In this document: one piece after another, positions 37,176 to 45,365 of the stretch
Position numbering within the stretch: position 1 is the stretch's first letter
Layout: the number at the start of each line of letters is the position of its first letter
Source: Extibacter muris
GTDB taxonomy: Bacteria; Bacillota; Clostridia; Lachnospirales; Lachnospiraceae
Length of the DNA: 64,000 nt
Reading direction: 5' to 3'
NCBI RefSeq assembly: GCF_004345005.1
Contig: NZ_SMMX01000008.1
Coordinates: 62,001 to 126,000, forward strand
Notes under the pieces: model-generated
The model's database searches: none
Seen by the model: only the letters and a program-made list of their open reading frames with translations
Told to the model about the DNA's origin: nothing
Translations under genes and position numbers: made by a program

Positions 37176-37555
37176 CAAAAGCAGGCAGCCTGCCGCTTAT
37201 CCAGCTTTTCAACGTGGGACAGGGGATTCGCCTTGAGGGGGACTCGGATATCATGCTCGAACCGGGCTGGCTCTATCTTGTGGACTATATATTTCTGGCA
37301 ACACCGGAACCGCAGGGATATATGCAGATAGTTCCAAGGATCAACCGGAGCTTAAGAGGGCTGTATTCTTTCTTTGCTCCGGCAGGGACAGAGCGGAATG
37401 CTTCCGCGTCCGGCAGTTTTACGACGAATGAGGCGGCTGTCTCGGAGGCACGGCTGTCCTTTCATCTTACGTAACCGGCAACGACACGGAACATAGATAT
37501 ATCGGGCGCCGTATCGGTCACGCCACTGATCCGGATAAGAAACAGCGGAAGCTGA
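37176..37555 (+). pseudogene. Fragment of a collagen-like/BclA-type surface protein C-terminal domain, with internal stop
   Basis: Right after the DMT transporter stop a frame reads KAGSLPLIQLFNVGQGIRLE and on through EPGWLYLVDYIFLATPEP, YMQIVPRIN, LYSFFAPAGTERNASASGSF to LSFHLT, where TAA (37472-37474) interrupts. The same frame then continues PATTRNIDISGAVSVTPLIR and stops at 37553-37555. From memory this matches the C-terminal non-collagenous domain of clostridial collagen-like (exosporium BclA-type) proteins, where a Tyr would be expected at the stop. The N-terminal domain and Gly-X-Y repeats are missing, and no start with a ribosome site is seen. It is therefore a decayed 3' fragment. 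Confidence 0.55.
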
Positions 37556-37780
37556 CTTGACTTTTACAGGCAAGTAAGCTATGCTGATTAAAGTAACGAA
37601 AGAATTGTAAAAGTAAGGGAGGCGAACCTGCATGGATGGTCATTCGGGACGAAGTTGCAACTTGATGATGACAATCGGATATGGCATGTACGTGGAGTCT
37701 GCCCTTTTAGAAGCGTTCTTTTGATAGAAAGTACGTCTTTTGTTCGTATAGATTTATTATAGAGCCAGGCTTTATATTGT
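37556..37780 (+). promoter_or_regulatory. Structured, unassigned leader upstream of mgtE
   Basis: This stretch has no gene. It can fold: AAGGG (37615-37619) with CCCTT (37702-37706), GTCAT (37639-37643) with ATGAC (37668-37672), and a perfect 12-base palindrome AAGTTGCAACTT (37652-37663) between them. An intrinsic terminator follows at 37781 just before mgtE. I looked for the M-box (GAGGCTCC, GCTGCCC, CCAATGGG blocks) and did not find it. Confidence 0.35.
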
Positions 37781-37815
37781 GCTGTCTGTCCGGTACCAGG
37801 GCGGGCAGCATTTTT
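37781..37815 (+). terminator. Intrinsic terminator immediately upstream of mgtE (possible attenuator)
   Basis: GCTGTCTGTCC (37781-37791) pairs over 11 positions, counting G-U pairs, with GGGCGGGCAGC (37799-37809), then A and TTTTT (37811-37815). It ends 11 bases before the mgtE ribosome site AAGGAGG. A terminator so close to the gene is typical of transcription attenuation. Confidence 0.7.
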
Positions 37816-37839
37816 CTGTCCGGGACAAGGAGGCGCAAG

Positions 37840-39171
37840 ATGATAAGAAACACACTGAAAGAACTGCTGTATGCAAAGAAGTATAAAGAGATCCATGACA
37901 TGCTGGTAGCGTATAACCCGGTCGATCTGGCAGAACTTCTGATGGAACTGGATGATTCGGAGCTGGCGGCCATATTCCGCATGATAGACAAGGAGAAGGC
38001 CGCGGAGGTGTTCTCCTATATGGAGGATGACCAGAGACAGACACTGCTTAAAGGCTTCACGAGCCAGGAGATATCCTACATTCTGGATACCATGTACACG
38101 GACGATGCGGTGGATTTCCTGGAAGATATGCCGGCCAACGTAGTAACGAAGCTTCTGGAACACGTAAGCGGGGAGACACGGGCCGATATCAACCGGCTGC
38201 TGAAGTATCCGGAGGACAGTGCGGGAAGCATCATGACGGTAGAGTATGTGGAGCTGTCTCCCGAGATGACAGTCGGCCAGGCGCTTGCTAAGATCCGCCG
38301 GGTCGGAATCGAGAGCGAGACGGTATATACATGCTACGTGGTGGAGCGCAAGAAGCTTGTCGGCATTGTGACCGCCAAATCGCTCATGACAAATGCAGAG
38401 ACAGTCCAGATCGCGGATCTGATGCAGGATAACTTTATTTCTGTACGGACAACCGACGATCAGGAGGATGCTGCGAAGCTGTTCCGCAAGTATGGCCTCA
38501 TAGCGATACCGGTTCTGGATCATGAGGAACGGCTTGTCGGCATCGTGACGTTTGACGACGCCATCGGAGTCCTTACGGACGAGACGACGGAAGATATGCA
38601 CAAGATGGCAGCCATGACGGCAAATGAAGACTCCTATCTTAAGACAGGAGTGTTCCGGCATGCCAGGAACCGCATCGGCTGGCTTTTGTTCCTGATGTTC
38701 TCGGCTACTATAACAGGCACCATCATCACCCGGTATGAAGCGGCAATCGCTGCCGTCCCCCTCCTCGTATCATTTATCCCGATGCTTACCGATACAGGAG
38801 GCAACTGCGGTTCTCAGAGCTCCACGCTCGTCATACGGGGCCTGGCGGTTGATGAGCTGCACTTTAAAGACCTGTTCACCGTCGTATGGAAGGAATTCCG
38901 GGTATCCCTCGTAGTGGGAACGGTGCTGGCCGCCGCCAACGGTATCCGGATCTATGTCATGCAGAGGGATCTGGGACTGGCGGCAGTGATAGGCATCTCT
39001 CTAATAGGCACGATAATCGTGGCGAAGATGGTAGGCTGCATGCTGCCGATCTTCGCAAAACAGCTCAGGCTGGATCCGGCGATTATGGCGGCACCGCTCA
39101 TCACGACGATAGTGGATACATGCTCCATCATCATCTTCTTCAAGATCGCGACAATGGTGTTCCATCTGTAA
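37840..39171 (+). CDS. mgtE: Magnesium transporter MgtE
   Basis: 443 aa. Order: MgtE N-terminal superhelical domain (DLAELLMELDDSELAAIF), two CBS domains (SIMTVEYVELSPEMTVGQAL; YGLIAIPVLDHEERLVGIVT), a connecting helix, then five membrane helices of the transport domain with MLTDTGGNCGSQSSTLVIRG, the Mg2+ pore signature. The CBS domains sense cytosolic Mg2+ and gate the channel. I start at ATG 37840 after AAGGAGG; the TTG at 37777 would place the leader terminator inside the gene. Confidence 0.93.
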   Translation: MIRNTLKELLYAKKYKEIHDMLVAYNPVDLAELLMELDDSELAAIFRMIDKEKAAEVFSYMEDDQRQTLLKGFTSQEISYILDTMYTDDAVDFLEDMPANVVTKLLEHVSGETRADINRLLKYPEDSAGSIMTVEYVELSPEMTVGQALAKIRRVGIESETVYTCYVVERKKLVGIVTAKSLMTNAETVQIADLMQDNFISVRTTDDQEDAAKLFRKYGLIAIPVLDHEERLVGIVTFDDAIGVLTDETTEDMHKMAAMTANEDSYLKTGVFRHARNRIGWLLFLMFSATITGTIITRYEAAIAAVPLLVSFIPMLTDTGGNCGSQSSTLVIRGLAVDELHFKDLFTVVWKEFRVSLVVGTVLAAANGIRIYVMQRDLGLAAVIGISLIGTIIVAKMVGCMLPIFAKQLRLDPAIMAAPLITTIVDTCSIIIFFKIATMVFHL

Positions 39172-39222
39172 GGCAGGAACCCGACCGGGCGGAAAATAAA
39201 AAAAGAAAGGCGGCTGCTTATT

Positions 39223-40170
39223 ATGAAAATAGACAGGCTGATAGGAATCTTATCTGTGCTGCTGCAGCAGGAAAAGGTGACGGCCCCATATCTGGCAGAA
39301 AAGTTCGAAGTGTCCAGAAGAACGATCAACAGGGACATTGAGGATCTGTGCAAGGCCGGAATACCGCTTGTCACCACGCAGGGAAGCGGAGGCGGCATAT
39401 CCATCATGGAAGGTTACAAGCTGGAGAAGACGCTTCTCACTTCCTCAGAGATGCAGGCCATACTGACAGGGCTGAAAAGCCTGGACAGCGTGGCAGGGAC
39501 GAGCAGGTACAGACAGCTGATGGATAAGCTGGATGTAAGGAGCACTACGCTTGCATCCAACAGCCATATACTCATAGATCTGTCCTCCTACTACAGATCG
39601 ACACTGGCACCGAAGATAGAAAAGATACAGGACGCGATAGAAAACCGGAGATATATCGCTTTCCGCTACTATGCGCCTAAGGGGGAGAGCGTCAGGAAGA
39701 TCGAGCCGTGCCTGCTCGTGTTCCAGTGGGCGTCATGGTATGTCCGGGGGTATTGCCCGGACAGGAAGGACTACCGTCTGTTCAAGCTGAACCGCATGCT
39801 GGAGCTGGAAGTGCTCCCAGAGCAGTTTGCACAGCGGGAGGCAGAACCCTATGAACTGCAGGCAGATTCGGCATACGACAGGCACATACCGGTGAAAGCT
39901 GTATTTGCTCCTGAGATGAGATGGAGGCTTATCGAAGAATATGGAGCGGACAGCTTTGAAGAACAAGAGGACAAAAGGCTGCTGTTCCGGTTTGATTTTG
40001 CCGATGAGGAGAATATATTCAGCTGGATTTTAAGCTTTGGTGACAAGGCGGAGCTGCTGGAACCAGTGGAACTGCGCGGCCGCCTTCTCAGTCTCGCAGA
40101 TGGGATTCTCAAGAAGTATAGAACCGACCGGAGGTGCGGAGATTCAGGCAGAAGATGCACAGGTAAATGA
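39223..40170 (+). CDS. HTH/WYL-domain transcriptional regulator (YafY family)
   Basis: 315 aa. An N-terminal winged helix (APYLAEKFEVSRRTINRDIE) joins a WYL domain (AIENRRYIAFRYYAPKGE, QWASWYVRGYCPDRKDYRLF) and a WCX tail. WYL proteins are ligand-responsive regulators, often of stress or defence genes. No obvious partner operon; its neighbours are mgtE upstream and a flavin-fold protein downstream. AAAGAAAGGCGG precedes the ATG. A strong hairpin follows the stop. Confidence 0.85.
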   Translation: MKIDRLIGILSVLLQQEKVTAPYLAEKFEVSRRTINRDIEDLCKAGIPLVTTQGSGGGISIMEGYKLEKTLLTSSEMQAILTGLKSLDSVAGTSRYRQLMDKLDVRSTTLASNSHILIDLSSYYRSTLAPKIEKIQDAIENRRYIAFRYYAPKGESVRKIEPCLLVFQWASWYVRGYCPDRKDYRLFKLNRMLELEVLPEQFAQREAEPYELQADSAYDRHIPVKAVFAPEMRWRLIEEYGADSFEEQEDKRLLFRFDFADEENIFSWILSFGDKAELLEPVELRGRLLSLADGILKKYRTDRRCGDSGRRCTGK

Positions 40171-40195
40171 CAATTTGCAATATAGAATACGTTTG

Positions 40196-40225
40196 CTCCC
40201 ATGATTTCACATTGAAATATGGGAG
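40196..40225 (+). terminator. Long hairpin after the WYL gene
   Basis: CTCCCAT (40196-40202) pairs with ATGGGAG (40219-40225), and inside it ATTTCA pairs with TGAAAT around a 3-base loop. The result is a nearly continuous 13-bp stem with one bulged G, followed by TTTACTTATTAT. The -35 box of the next gene lies in its right arm. Confidence 0.65.
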
Positions 40226-40240
40226 TTTACTTATTATAAT
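40212..40240 (+). promoter_or_regulatory. Promoter for the flavin-fold gene
   Basis: TTGAAA (40212-40217), 17 bases, TATAAT (40235-40240). The -35 is inside the preceding hairpin, so the hairpin could also serve as an operator in DNA form. Confidence 0.6.
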
Positions 40241-40292
40241 TGAAGTTATAACTTGCGGGCGGCCGCTTGGAGAAAAAATACAAGAAGGATGG

Positions 40293-40781
40293 ATGATGAC
40301 GATGAGAAGACCAAAACGGGAAATCAAAGATATGGCAGAGATATGCAAGGTGATAGACGAGTGCAGCGTATGCAGGATAGGGCTGTGTGACAAGGGCGGC
40401 GTGTACATAGTGCCGATGAATTTCGGCTATATATGTGAGGACAGGAAGCTTACCTTCTACCTTCACAGCGCCAGGGTCGGAAGAAAGATAGAAGTGCTCA
40501 AGGAGAATCCGGACGTAGGCATTGAACTTGACTGCAGGCATGGGCTTGTGTCTGCCGACAAGCCGTGCAGCCACAGCTTCTGCTTTGCAAGCCTTATCGG
40601 CACAGGCAGGGCTGTCATAGAGGAGGACGCGAACGAAAAGCGGAAGGCGCTCAAGGTAATCATGAAGCACCAGACAGGAAAAGACTTTGACAGCTTCGAC
40701 GAGAAATGGATCAATGCCGTGGCGGTCATAAAAGTAGAGCTTGAGGAATATGCATGCAAGCACCACGATGGGACCAACTGA
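40293..40781 (+). CDS. Pyridoxamine 5'-phosphate oxidase-fold (split-barrel flavin) protein
   Basis: 162 aa. The pattern is that of the NimA-like branch: MRRPKREIKDMAEICKVIDE, CRIGLCDKGGVYIVPMNFGY, FYLHSARVGRKIEVLKENPD, SLIGTGRAVIEEDANEKRKA. These small FMN-binding proteins reduce flavin or nitro substrates; NimA homologues are tied to nitroimidazole resistance, but most members have unknown roles. Three ATG codons (40293, 40296, 40302) follow GAAGGA; the first fits the spacing best. The DUF3784 gene follows after 18 bases. Confidence 0.8.
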   Translation: MMTMRRPKREIKDMAEICKVIDECSVCRIGLCDKGGVYIVPMNFGYICEDRKLTFYLHSARVGRKIEVLKENPDVGIELDCRHGLVSADKPCSHSFCFASLIGTGRAVIEEDANEKRKALKVIMKHQTGKDFDSFDEKWINAVAVIKVELEEYACKHHDGTN

Positions 40782-40799
40782 TGAAAACGAGGTGATTGT

Positions 40800-41000
40800 A
40801 TGTGGATCGTAACGGCCATATGTGCGGCGTTATCCATAGTGCTGCTGTCCGGGAGGGGCAGCTTTCTCATAGCAGGCTACAATACGGCTGATAAGAAGGA
40901 AAAAGAGAAGTATGACGAGAAGAAGCTCTGCCGTGTCATGGGGGCGGGCATGTCCGTCATAACAGTCATATTTCTGCTCTATACAGGCGGGAGGCTTTAA
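40800..41000 (+). CDS. DUF3784 small membrane protein
   Basis: 66 aa: helix (WIVTAICAALSIVLLSGRG), family motif LIAGYNTADKKEKEKYDEKK, then a second helix (GAGMSVITVIFLLYTGGRL). DUF3784 proteins are two-helix membrane proteins of unknown function, common in Clostridia. The GTGATTG region gives a weak ribosome site. The stop is directly followed, in another frame, by the remnant of a PH-like domain that normally belongs to neighbours of this family. Confidence 0.75.
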   Translation: MWIVTAICAALSIVLLSGRGSFLIAGYNTADKKEKEKYDEKKLCRVMGAGMSVITVIFLLYTGGRL

Positions 41001-41166
41001 GAACAGCGAGTTTGGCGCATATCATCTATACTCCTATACGGACTGCGATGCATATGTCGTCATGGACACTGCATATGGAACGGTCGTAATTAACGGAAAG
41101 ACGCCTTCAGAGACGAGGCATCTGTATCAGGAAATTTCAGAAAGGGCTGATTTTTTCACAAATTAA
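40999..41166 (+). pseudogene. Remnant of a PH-like domain protein
   Basis: Starting inside the DUF3784 stop, the frame from 40999 to the TAA at 41164-41166 reads KNSEFGAYHLYSYTDCDAYV, then VMDTAYGTVVINGKTPSETR and HLYQEISERADF. This looks like the C-terminal half of a bacterial PH-like domain, found beside or fused to DUF3784-type helices. There is no start codon with a ribosome site, so the 5' part has been lost. Family recognition is from memory and moderate. Confidence 0.45.
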
Positions 41167-41189
41167 TGCTTTAATCCGCGAAAGTAATG

Positions 41190-41198
41190 TGCTATACT
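41190..41198 (+). promoter_or_regulatory. Extended -10 promoter of the paaK-ior cluster
   Basis: TGCTATACT at 41190-41198 is an extended -10 (TGnTATACT), which can work with a poor -35. GAAGGAGG at 41219-41226 follows before the ATG at 41234. Confidence 0.5.
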
Positions 41199-41233
41199 AA
41201 AAAAAGCATGTATGGTATGAAGGAGGAAATAAC

Positions 41234-42544
41234 ATGATTTGGGCGAAAGAAGAGACCCTGCCGAGAGCTGAGATAGAGGATATCCAGCTTGATAAGCTTA
41301 AGGAGACGGTGCGCTACATCTATGGAAAATCAGCGCCGTACCGTAAGAAGATGGACGAGGCGGGCGTAAAACCTGATGATATCAACAGCCTGACCGATCT
41401 GCAGAAGCTTCCATTTACATATAAGGCGGATTTCAGAGACAATTATCCCATGGGACTATTTGCGGTTGATAAGAAGGAACTGGTGCGTTTCCACGCAAGC
41501 TCCGGTACGACCGGTAAGCCCACGGTAGTAGGATATACGAAGAAGGATCTGGACGTATGGCTCAATAACGTGGCAAGGATTGCCTGTATGGGCGGCGCCA
41601 CGCCGGACGATGTGGCGCAGATCGCTTTCGGATACGGGACGTTTACAGGAGCGCTCGGGCTCCACGGCGGTCTGGAAATGTTAGGGGCCTCTGTCATCCC
41701 GATGTCTTCGGGCAATACGAAGAAGCAGATCATGTTCATGCAGGATATGGGCACGACGCTCCTCGTAGCGACCCCGTCCTATGCGCTGCACCTTGGTGAA
41801 GAGATCAGGGCGAGGGGGATAGACCCTTCCAGAGACCTGAAGGTGCATATAGGGCTGTTCGGCGGCGAGGGTATGACAGAGCCGATGAGAGACGAGATGC
41901 ACAAGGTGTGGGGGGAGCAGTTCCTGTGTACCCAGAACTACGGTATGAGCGAGCTGTGCGGCCCTGGTGTGGCGGGTGAATGCGAGAGCCTGTGCGGCAT
42001 GCATGTGAACGAAGACTGGTTCATACCGGAGGTGATCGATCCTGAGACGGGAGAGGTGCTCCCGCCGGGCGAACACGGGGAACTGGTCGTGACCTGTCTC
42101 GGAAAAGAGGCGCTTCCGCTTGTGAGATACCGTACCGGCGACCTGACCAGGCTGATGTATGAACCGTGTGCGTGCGGCCGGACGACCGTTCGGATGGAGA
42201 ATCTGTCCGGGCGTTCGGACGATATGCTTGTCATCCGAGGCGTCAACGTATTCCCGACACAGATTGAGGAAGTCCTGCTCCAGGTTCCTGAGATAGGACC
42301 CCATTACGAGATTGTCGTAGAGCGGAAGAACCGTCTGGATGTGATGACGATAACGGTAGAACTGATAGATGACCGGCTTCTGGACAGCTACAGCAAGCTG
42401 AGCGAGCTGGAACAGCGGATTAAGAAGGGACTGAAGGCGCAGCTTGGCCTTGCGACCCAGATTAAGCTTGTCGCCCCATATTCTCTGCAGAGATTCGAGG
42501 GGAAGGCCAAGAGAGTAACCGATTTGAGAAAGGATGGACTATAA
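41234..42544 (+). CDS. paaK: Phenylacetate-CoA ligase (aryl-acid CoA ligase), first copy
   Basis: 436 aa adenylate-forming enzyme. P-loop: FHASSGTTGKPTVVGYTKKD; core blocks FGYGTFTGALGLHGGLEMLG, PMSSGNTKKQ, QNYGMSELCGPGVAGEC and the C-terminal domain joint RGVNVFPTQIEEVL. PaaK makes phenylacetyl-CoA from phenylacetate with ATP. With the Ior complex next to it, it may act on arylacetates, or work in reverse on aryl-CoA from arylpyruvate oxidation to make ATP; the latter is an inference. It heads a six-gene unit. Confidence 0.9.
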   Translation: MIWAKEETLPRAEIEDIQLDKLKETVRYIYGKSAPYRKKMDEAGVKPDDINSLTDLQKLPFTYKADFRDNYPMGLFAVDKKELVRFHASSGTTGKPTVVGYTKKDLDVWLNNVARIACMGGATPDDVAQIAFGYGTFTGALGLHGGLEMLGASVIPMSSGNTKKQIMFMQDMGTTLLVATPSYALHLGEEIRARGIDPSRDLKVHIGLFGGEGMTEPMRDEMHKVWGEQFLCTQNYGMSELCGPGVAGECESLCGMHVNEDWFIPEVIDPETGEVLPPGEHGELVVTCLGKEALPLVRYRTGDLTRLMYEPCACGRTTVRMENLSGRSDDMLVIRGVNVFPTQIEEVLLQVPEIGPHYEIVVERKNRLDVMTITVELIDDRLLDSYSKLSELEQRIKKGLKAQLGLATQIKLVAPYSLQRFEGKAKRVTDLRKDGL

Positions 42545-42547
42545 GAT

Positions 42548-44302
42548 ATGTCAGAGGGAAAGAAAGTAGTAATGCTCGGCAATGAAGCCATTGCCAGAGG
42601 GGCATATGAAGCAGGGGTGAAGGTGTCTGCGGCTTATCCGGGCACGCCGAGCACGGAGATCAGCGAGTATCTCGTCCGGTATAAAGATGACTTGTACTGT
42701 GAGTGGTCGCCGAATGAAAAAGTAGCGACAGAGGTGGCGATTGGAGCCTCCGTCTCAGGGGTGCGTTCCATGGCCTGTATGAAGCATGTCGGATTCAATG
42801 TGGCGGCCGACCCGGCTTACACCGTATCGTATATGGGGGTGAATGGGGGGATGGTCATCGTCGTGGCTGACGACCCGGGGCTGTACAGCTCCCAGAATGA
42901 GCAGGATACCCGTATGGTGGCCCGCGCGGCACAGCTGCCGGTTCTGGAGCCGTCCGACAGCTCTGAGGCGAAGGAGTATATGAAGACGGCGTTTGAGCTG
43001 AGCGAGAAGTTCGACCGTCCTTTCGTATTCCGTATCACGACAAGACTGGCACATTCCCAGGGACTTGTAGCGCTTTCGGACCGTGAGGAGATAGAAGACC
43101 GGCCTTATGTAAAGGACGTCAAGAAGACAGTCATGATGCCGGGCAATGCAAAACTCCGGCATGTGGAGATCGAGAAGAGGAACCTGGAGCTGGCAGAAGC
43201 CGCGGAGACGCTTCCCATCAACACGGTAGAGCTCAATGATACGAAAATAGGAGTCATCACGAGCGGCATTCCTTACCAGTATGTGAAAGAGGCGATGCCG
43301 GAGGCATCCGTGCTGAAGCTCGGCATGGTCAATCCTCTGCCGCGGAAGATGATAGAGGACTTTGCGTCCAGAGTAGATAAGCTTTATATCGTGGAAGAGC
43401 TTGACCCTGTCATCGAGGAGCAGGTGAGGTCATGGGGCATAAAGGCCATCGGAAAAGAGATATTTACCGTACAGGGCGAGTACAGCGCCAACATGATACG
43501 CACGGCGGTTCTCGGGCAGGAGCTTGAGATCGCGGCTCCGAAGCCGGCGCCGATGCGTCCGCCGATATTATGTCCCGGATGTCCGCACCGGAGCGTGTTC
43601 TATGTGCTCCAGAAGCTTAAGTTGCACGCTGCCGGAGATATCGGATGCTATACGCTCGGAGCGGTTGCCCCGCTGAGCGTAGTGGATACTACGATATGTA
43701 TGGGGGCGAGCATCTCCAGCCTCCACGGGATGGAAAAAGCGAAGGGAAAAGAGTATATCAAGGACTGGGTTGCAGTGATTGGTGATTCTACCTTCTTACA
43801 TACCGGTGTCAATTCCCTCATGAACATGATGTACAACAATGCGACAGGAACGGTCCTGATCCTCGATAATTCCACGACCGGTATGACCGGACACCAGGAC
43901 CACGCGGCAACGGGAAAGACGCTGCAGGGAGACCCGACATATGCGATTGACATACCGGGACTGTGCCGGGCCATAGGAGTAAAGCATGTGGTCGAAGTCA
44001 ATGCATTTGACATAGGGACTCTTGAAAGTGCCATCAAAGAAGAGACTGCCAGAGATGAAGTGTCCGTCATTATCACGAAATCACCGTGCGTGCTGCTGAG
44101 CAAGGCCAGAAAGCCTGTCTACACTGCTCATGAAGACAAGTGCAGGAAATGCGGGATGTGCATGAAGCCGGGGTGTCCGGCCATGACGAGAAATGAGGAC
44201 GGAACGATATATATCGACGATACGATGTGTACCGGCTGCGGCTTGTGCGAGGAATTATGCAAGTTCGACGCGATAGAATTAGTAAAGGCAGGTGACAGGT
44301 AA
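42548..44302 (+). CDS. iorA: Indolepyruvate:ferredoxin oxidoreductase, alpha subunit
   Basis: 584 aa. The N-terminal pyrimidine/TPP partner domain (AAYPGTPSTEISEYL), the TPP-binding domain (CPGCPHRSVFYVLQKL, GDSTFLHTGVNSLMNMMYNN), and a C-terminal 2[4Fe-4S] ferredoxin module (CRKCGMCMKPGCPAM, CTGCGLCEELCKFDA). IorAB oxidises aryl pyruvates from Trp, Phe or Tyr to arylacetyl-CoA and reduces ferredoxin; it is oxygen sensitive. Its stop overlaps the iorB start. Confidence 0.95.
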   Translation: MSEGKKVVMLGNEAIARGAYEAGVKVSAAYPGTPSTEISEYLVRYKDDLYCEWSPNEKVATEVAIGASVSGVRSMACMKHVGFNVAADPAYTVSYMGVNGGMVIVVADDPGLYSSQNEQDTRMVARAAQLPVLEPSDSSEAKEYMKTAFELSEKFDRPFVFRITTRLAHSQGLVALSDREEIEDRPYVKDVKKTVMMPGNAKLRHVEIEKRNLELAEAAETLPINTVELNDTKIGVITSGIPYQYVKEAMPEASVLKLGMVNPLPRKMIEDFASRVDKLYIVEELDPVIEEQVRSWGIKAIGKEIFTVQGEYSANMIRTAVLGQELEIAAPKPAPMRPPILCPGCPHRSVFYVLQKLKLHAAGDIGCYTLGAVAPLSVVDTTICMGASISSLHGMEKAKGKEYIKDWVAVIGDSTFLHTGVNSLMNMMYNNATGTVLILDNSTTGMTGHQDHAATGKTLQGDPTYAIDIPGLCRAIGVKHVVEVNAFDIGTLESAIKEETARDEVSVIITKSPCVLLSKARKPVYTAHEDKCRKCGMCMKPGCPAMTRNEDGTIYIDDTMCTGCGLCEELCKFDAIELVKAGDR

Positions 44303-44880
44303 TGACGGCAAAAAATATTATGATAGTTGGTGTGGGCGGCCAGGGAACGCTGCTCACAAGCAGGATCCTCGGAGGACTTGCGATAGACCTGGGCTATGAT
44401 GTCAAGCTTTCCGAAGTGCACGGAATGGCACAGCGGGGCGGAAGTGTCGTCACATTCGTCCGCTATGGCGATAAAGTGGCAGAGCCGATCGTAGAAGAGG
44501 GCCTGGCAGATATCATCATCGCCTTTGAGCGGCTTGAGGCCTACCGGTACGCGCATTATCTCAAAAAGTACGGAACCCTCATTGTAAATGACTGGAGAAT
44601 CGATCCTATGCCGGTTGTCATCGGCGCTGCAGAATATCCGGACAATATATTGGAAGAGCTCAGCAAAGAGTACAGGATGTACAGCGTCAATGCTACAGAG
44701 GAATCCAGGAAGCTCGGCAATTCCAGAGTATTCAACATGATCGTGCTCGGCATCGCGGCCAGGCACATGGACTTTACCAAAGGACAGTGGTACGATGTGA
44801 TAGAAAAGACAGTGCCGCCGAAAACGGTTGATATAAACAAGCAGGCGTTTGATGTGGGATATAATCTGGAAGCCAGATAA
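44302..44880 (+). CDS. iorB: Indolepyruvate:ferredoxin oxidoreductase, beta subunit
   Basis: 192 aa gamma-type 2-oxoacid oxidoreductase domain: MIVGVGGQGTLLTSRILGGL, KLSEVHGMAQRGGSVVTFVR. It completes the IorAB complex. ATG 44302 overlaps the iorA TAA by one base, so the two are co-translated. A plain stretch of 40 bases separates it from the first ACT gene. Confidence 0.94.
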   Translation: MTAKNIMIVGVGGQGTLLTSRILGGLAIDLGYDVKLSEVHGMAQRGGSVVTFVRYGDKVAEPIVEEGLADIIIAFERLEAYRYAHYLKKYGTLIVNDWRIDPMPVVIGAAEYPDNILEELSKEYRMYSVNATEESRKLGNSRVFNMIVLGIAARHMDFTKGQWYDVIEKTVPPKTVDINKQAFDVGYNLEAR

Positions 44881-44920
44881 AAGCCCCCGGCGTACCTGAT
44901 TAAAATTAAGGAGGTGTGGT

Positions 44921-45340
44921 ATGATCAGGCAATTATCAGTATTCGTGGAGAACAAGCCGGGAAGCCTTATGGATGTTACGTCTCGTCTCACAGAGGCGCA
45001 CATTAATATCCGGGCTGTCGCGTCTTTCGACACACCGGAGTTTGGTATCCTTCGTCTCGTAGTCGATAAGCCAGCAGAGGCGAAGGGGTGTTTGACTGAA
45101 AAGGGATTTGTCGTCAGGCTTCATGACGTCATAGGCGTGGAGCTGGAAGATAAGAAAGGCAATCTCAATCAGATGTTGGCTATACTTGCAGAAGGCAGAA
45201 TAAATGTAAACTACATCTATTCATTTGTAATCCGCGAAGGAAAAGCGCCGGTTCTGGTATTCAGTACGGATGACTATGAAGGAGCAGCTCAGATTCTTAA
45301 GGATGCAGGTGTGAAGATGGTAGAGGAATCGGATTTATAA
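44921..45340 (+). CDS. Tandem ACT-domain protein, first copy
   Basis: 139 aa with two ACT domains and nothing else: QLSVFVENKPGSLMDVTSRL and a second half from KKGNLNQMLAILAEGRINVN. ACT domains bind amino acids. The protein is paired with aryl-CoA ligase and Ior genes, so it probably senses aromatic amino acids or modulates the ligase; that is inferred. AAGGAGGTG precedes the ATG. Confidence 0.82.
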   Translation: MIRQLSVFVENKPGSLMDVTSRLTEAHINIRAVASFDTPEFGILRLVVDKPAEAKGCLTEKGFVVRLHDVIGVELEDKKGNLNQMLAILAEGRINVNYIYSFVIREGKAPVLVFSTDDYEGAAQILKDAGVKMVEESDL

Positions 45341-45365
45341 AGATTAAGAATAGGAGTAGATAGAC

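Noticed and set aside
37556-37839. M-box Mg2+ riboswitch before mgtE
   Set aside because: None of the conserved M-box sequence blocks is present, so the leader was left unassigned.
37588-38661. 357-codon minus-strand frame over mgtE
   Set aside because: Shadow of mgtE; crosses the leader terminator; no recognisable domain.
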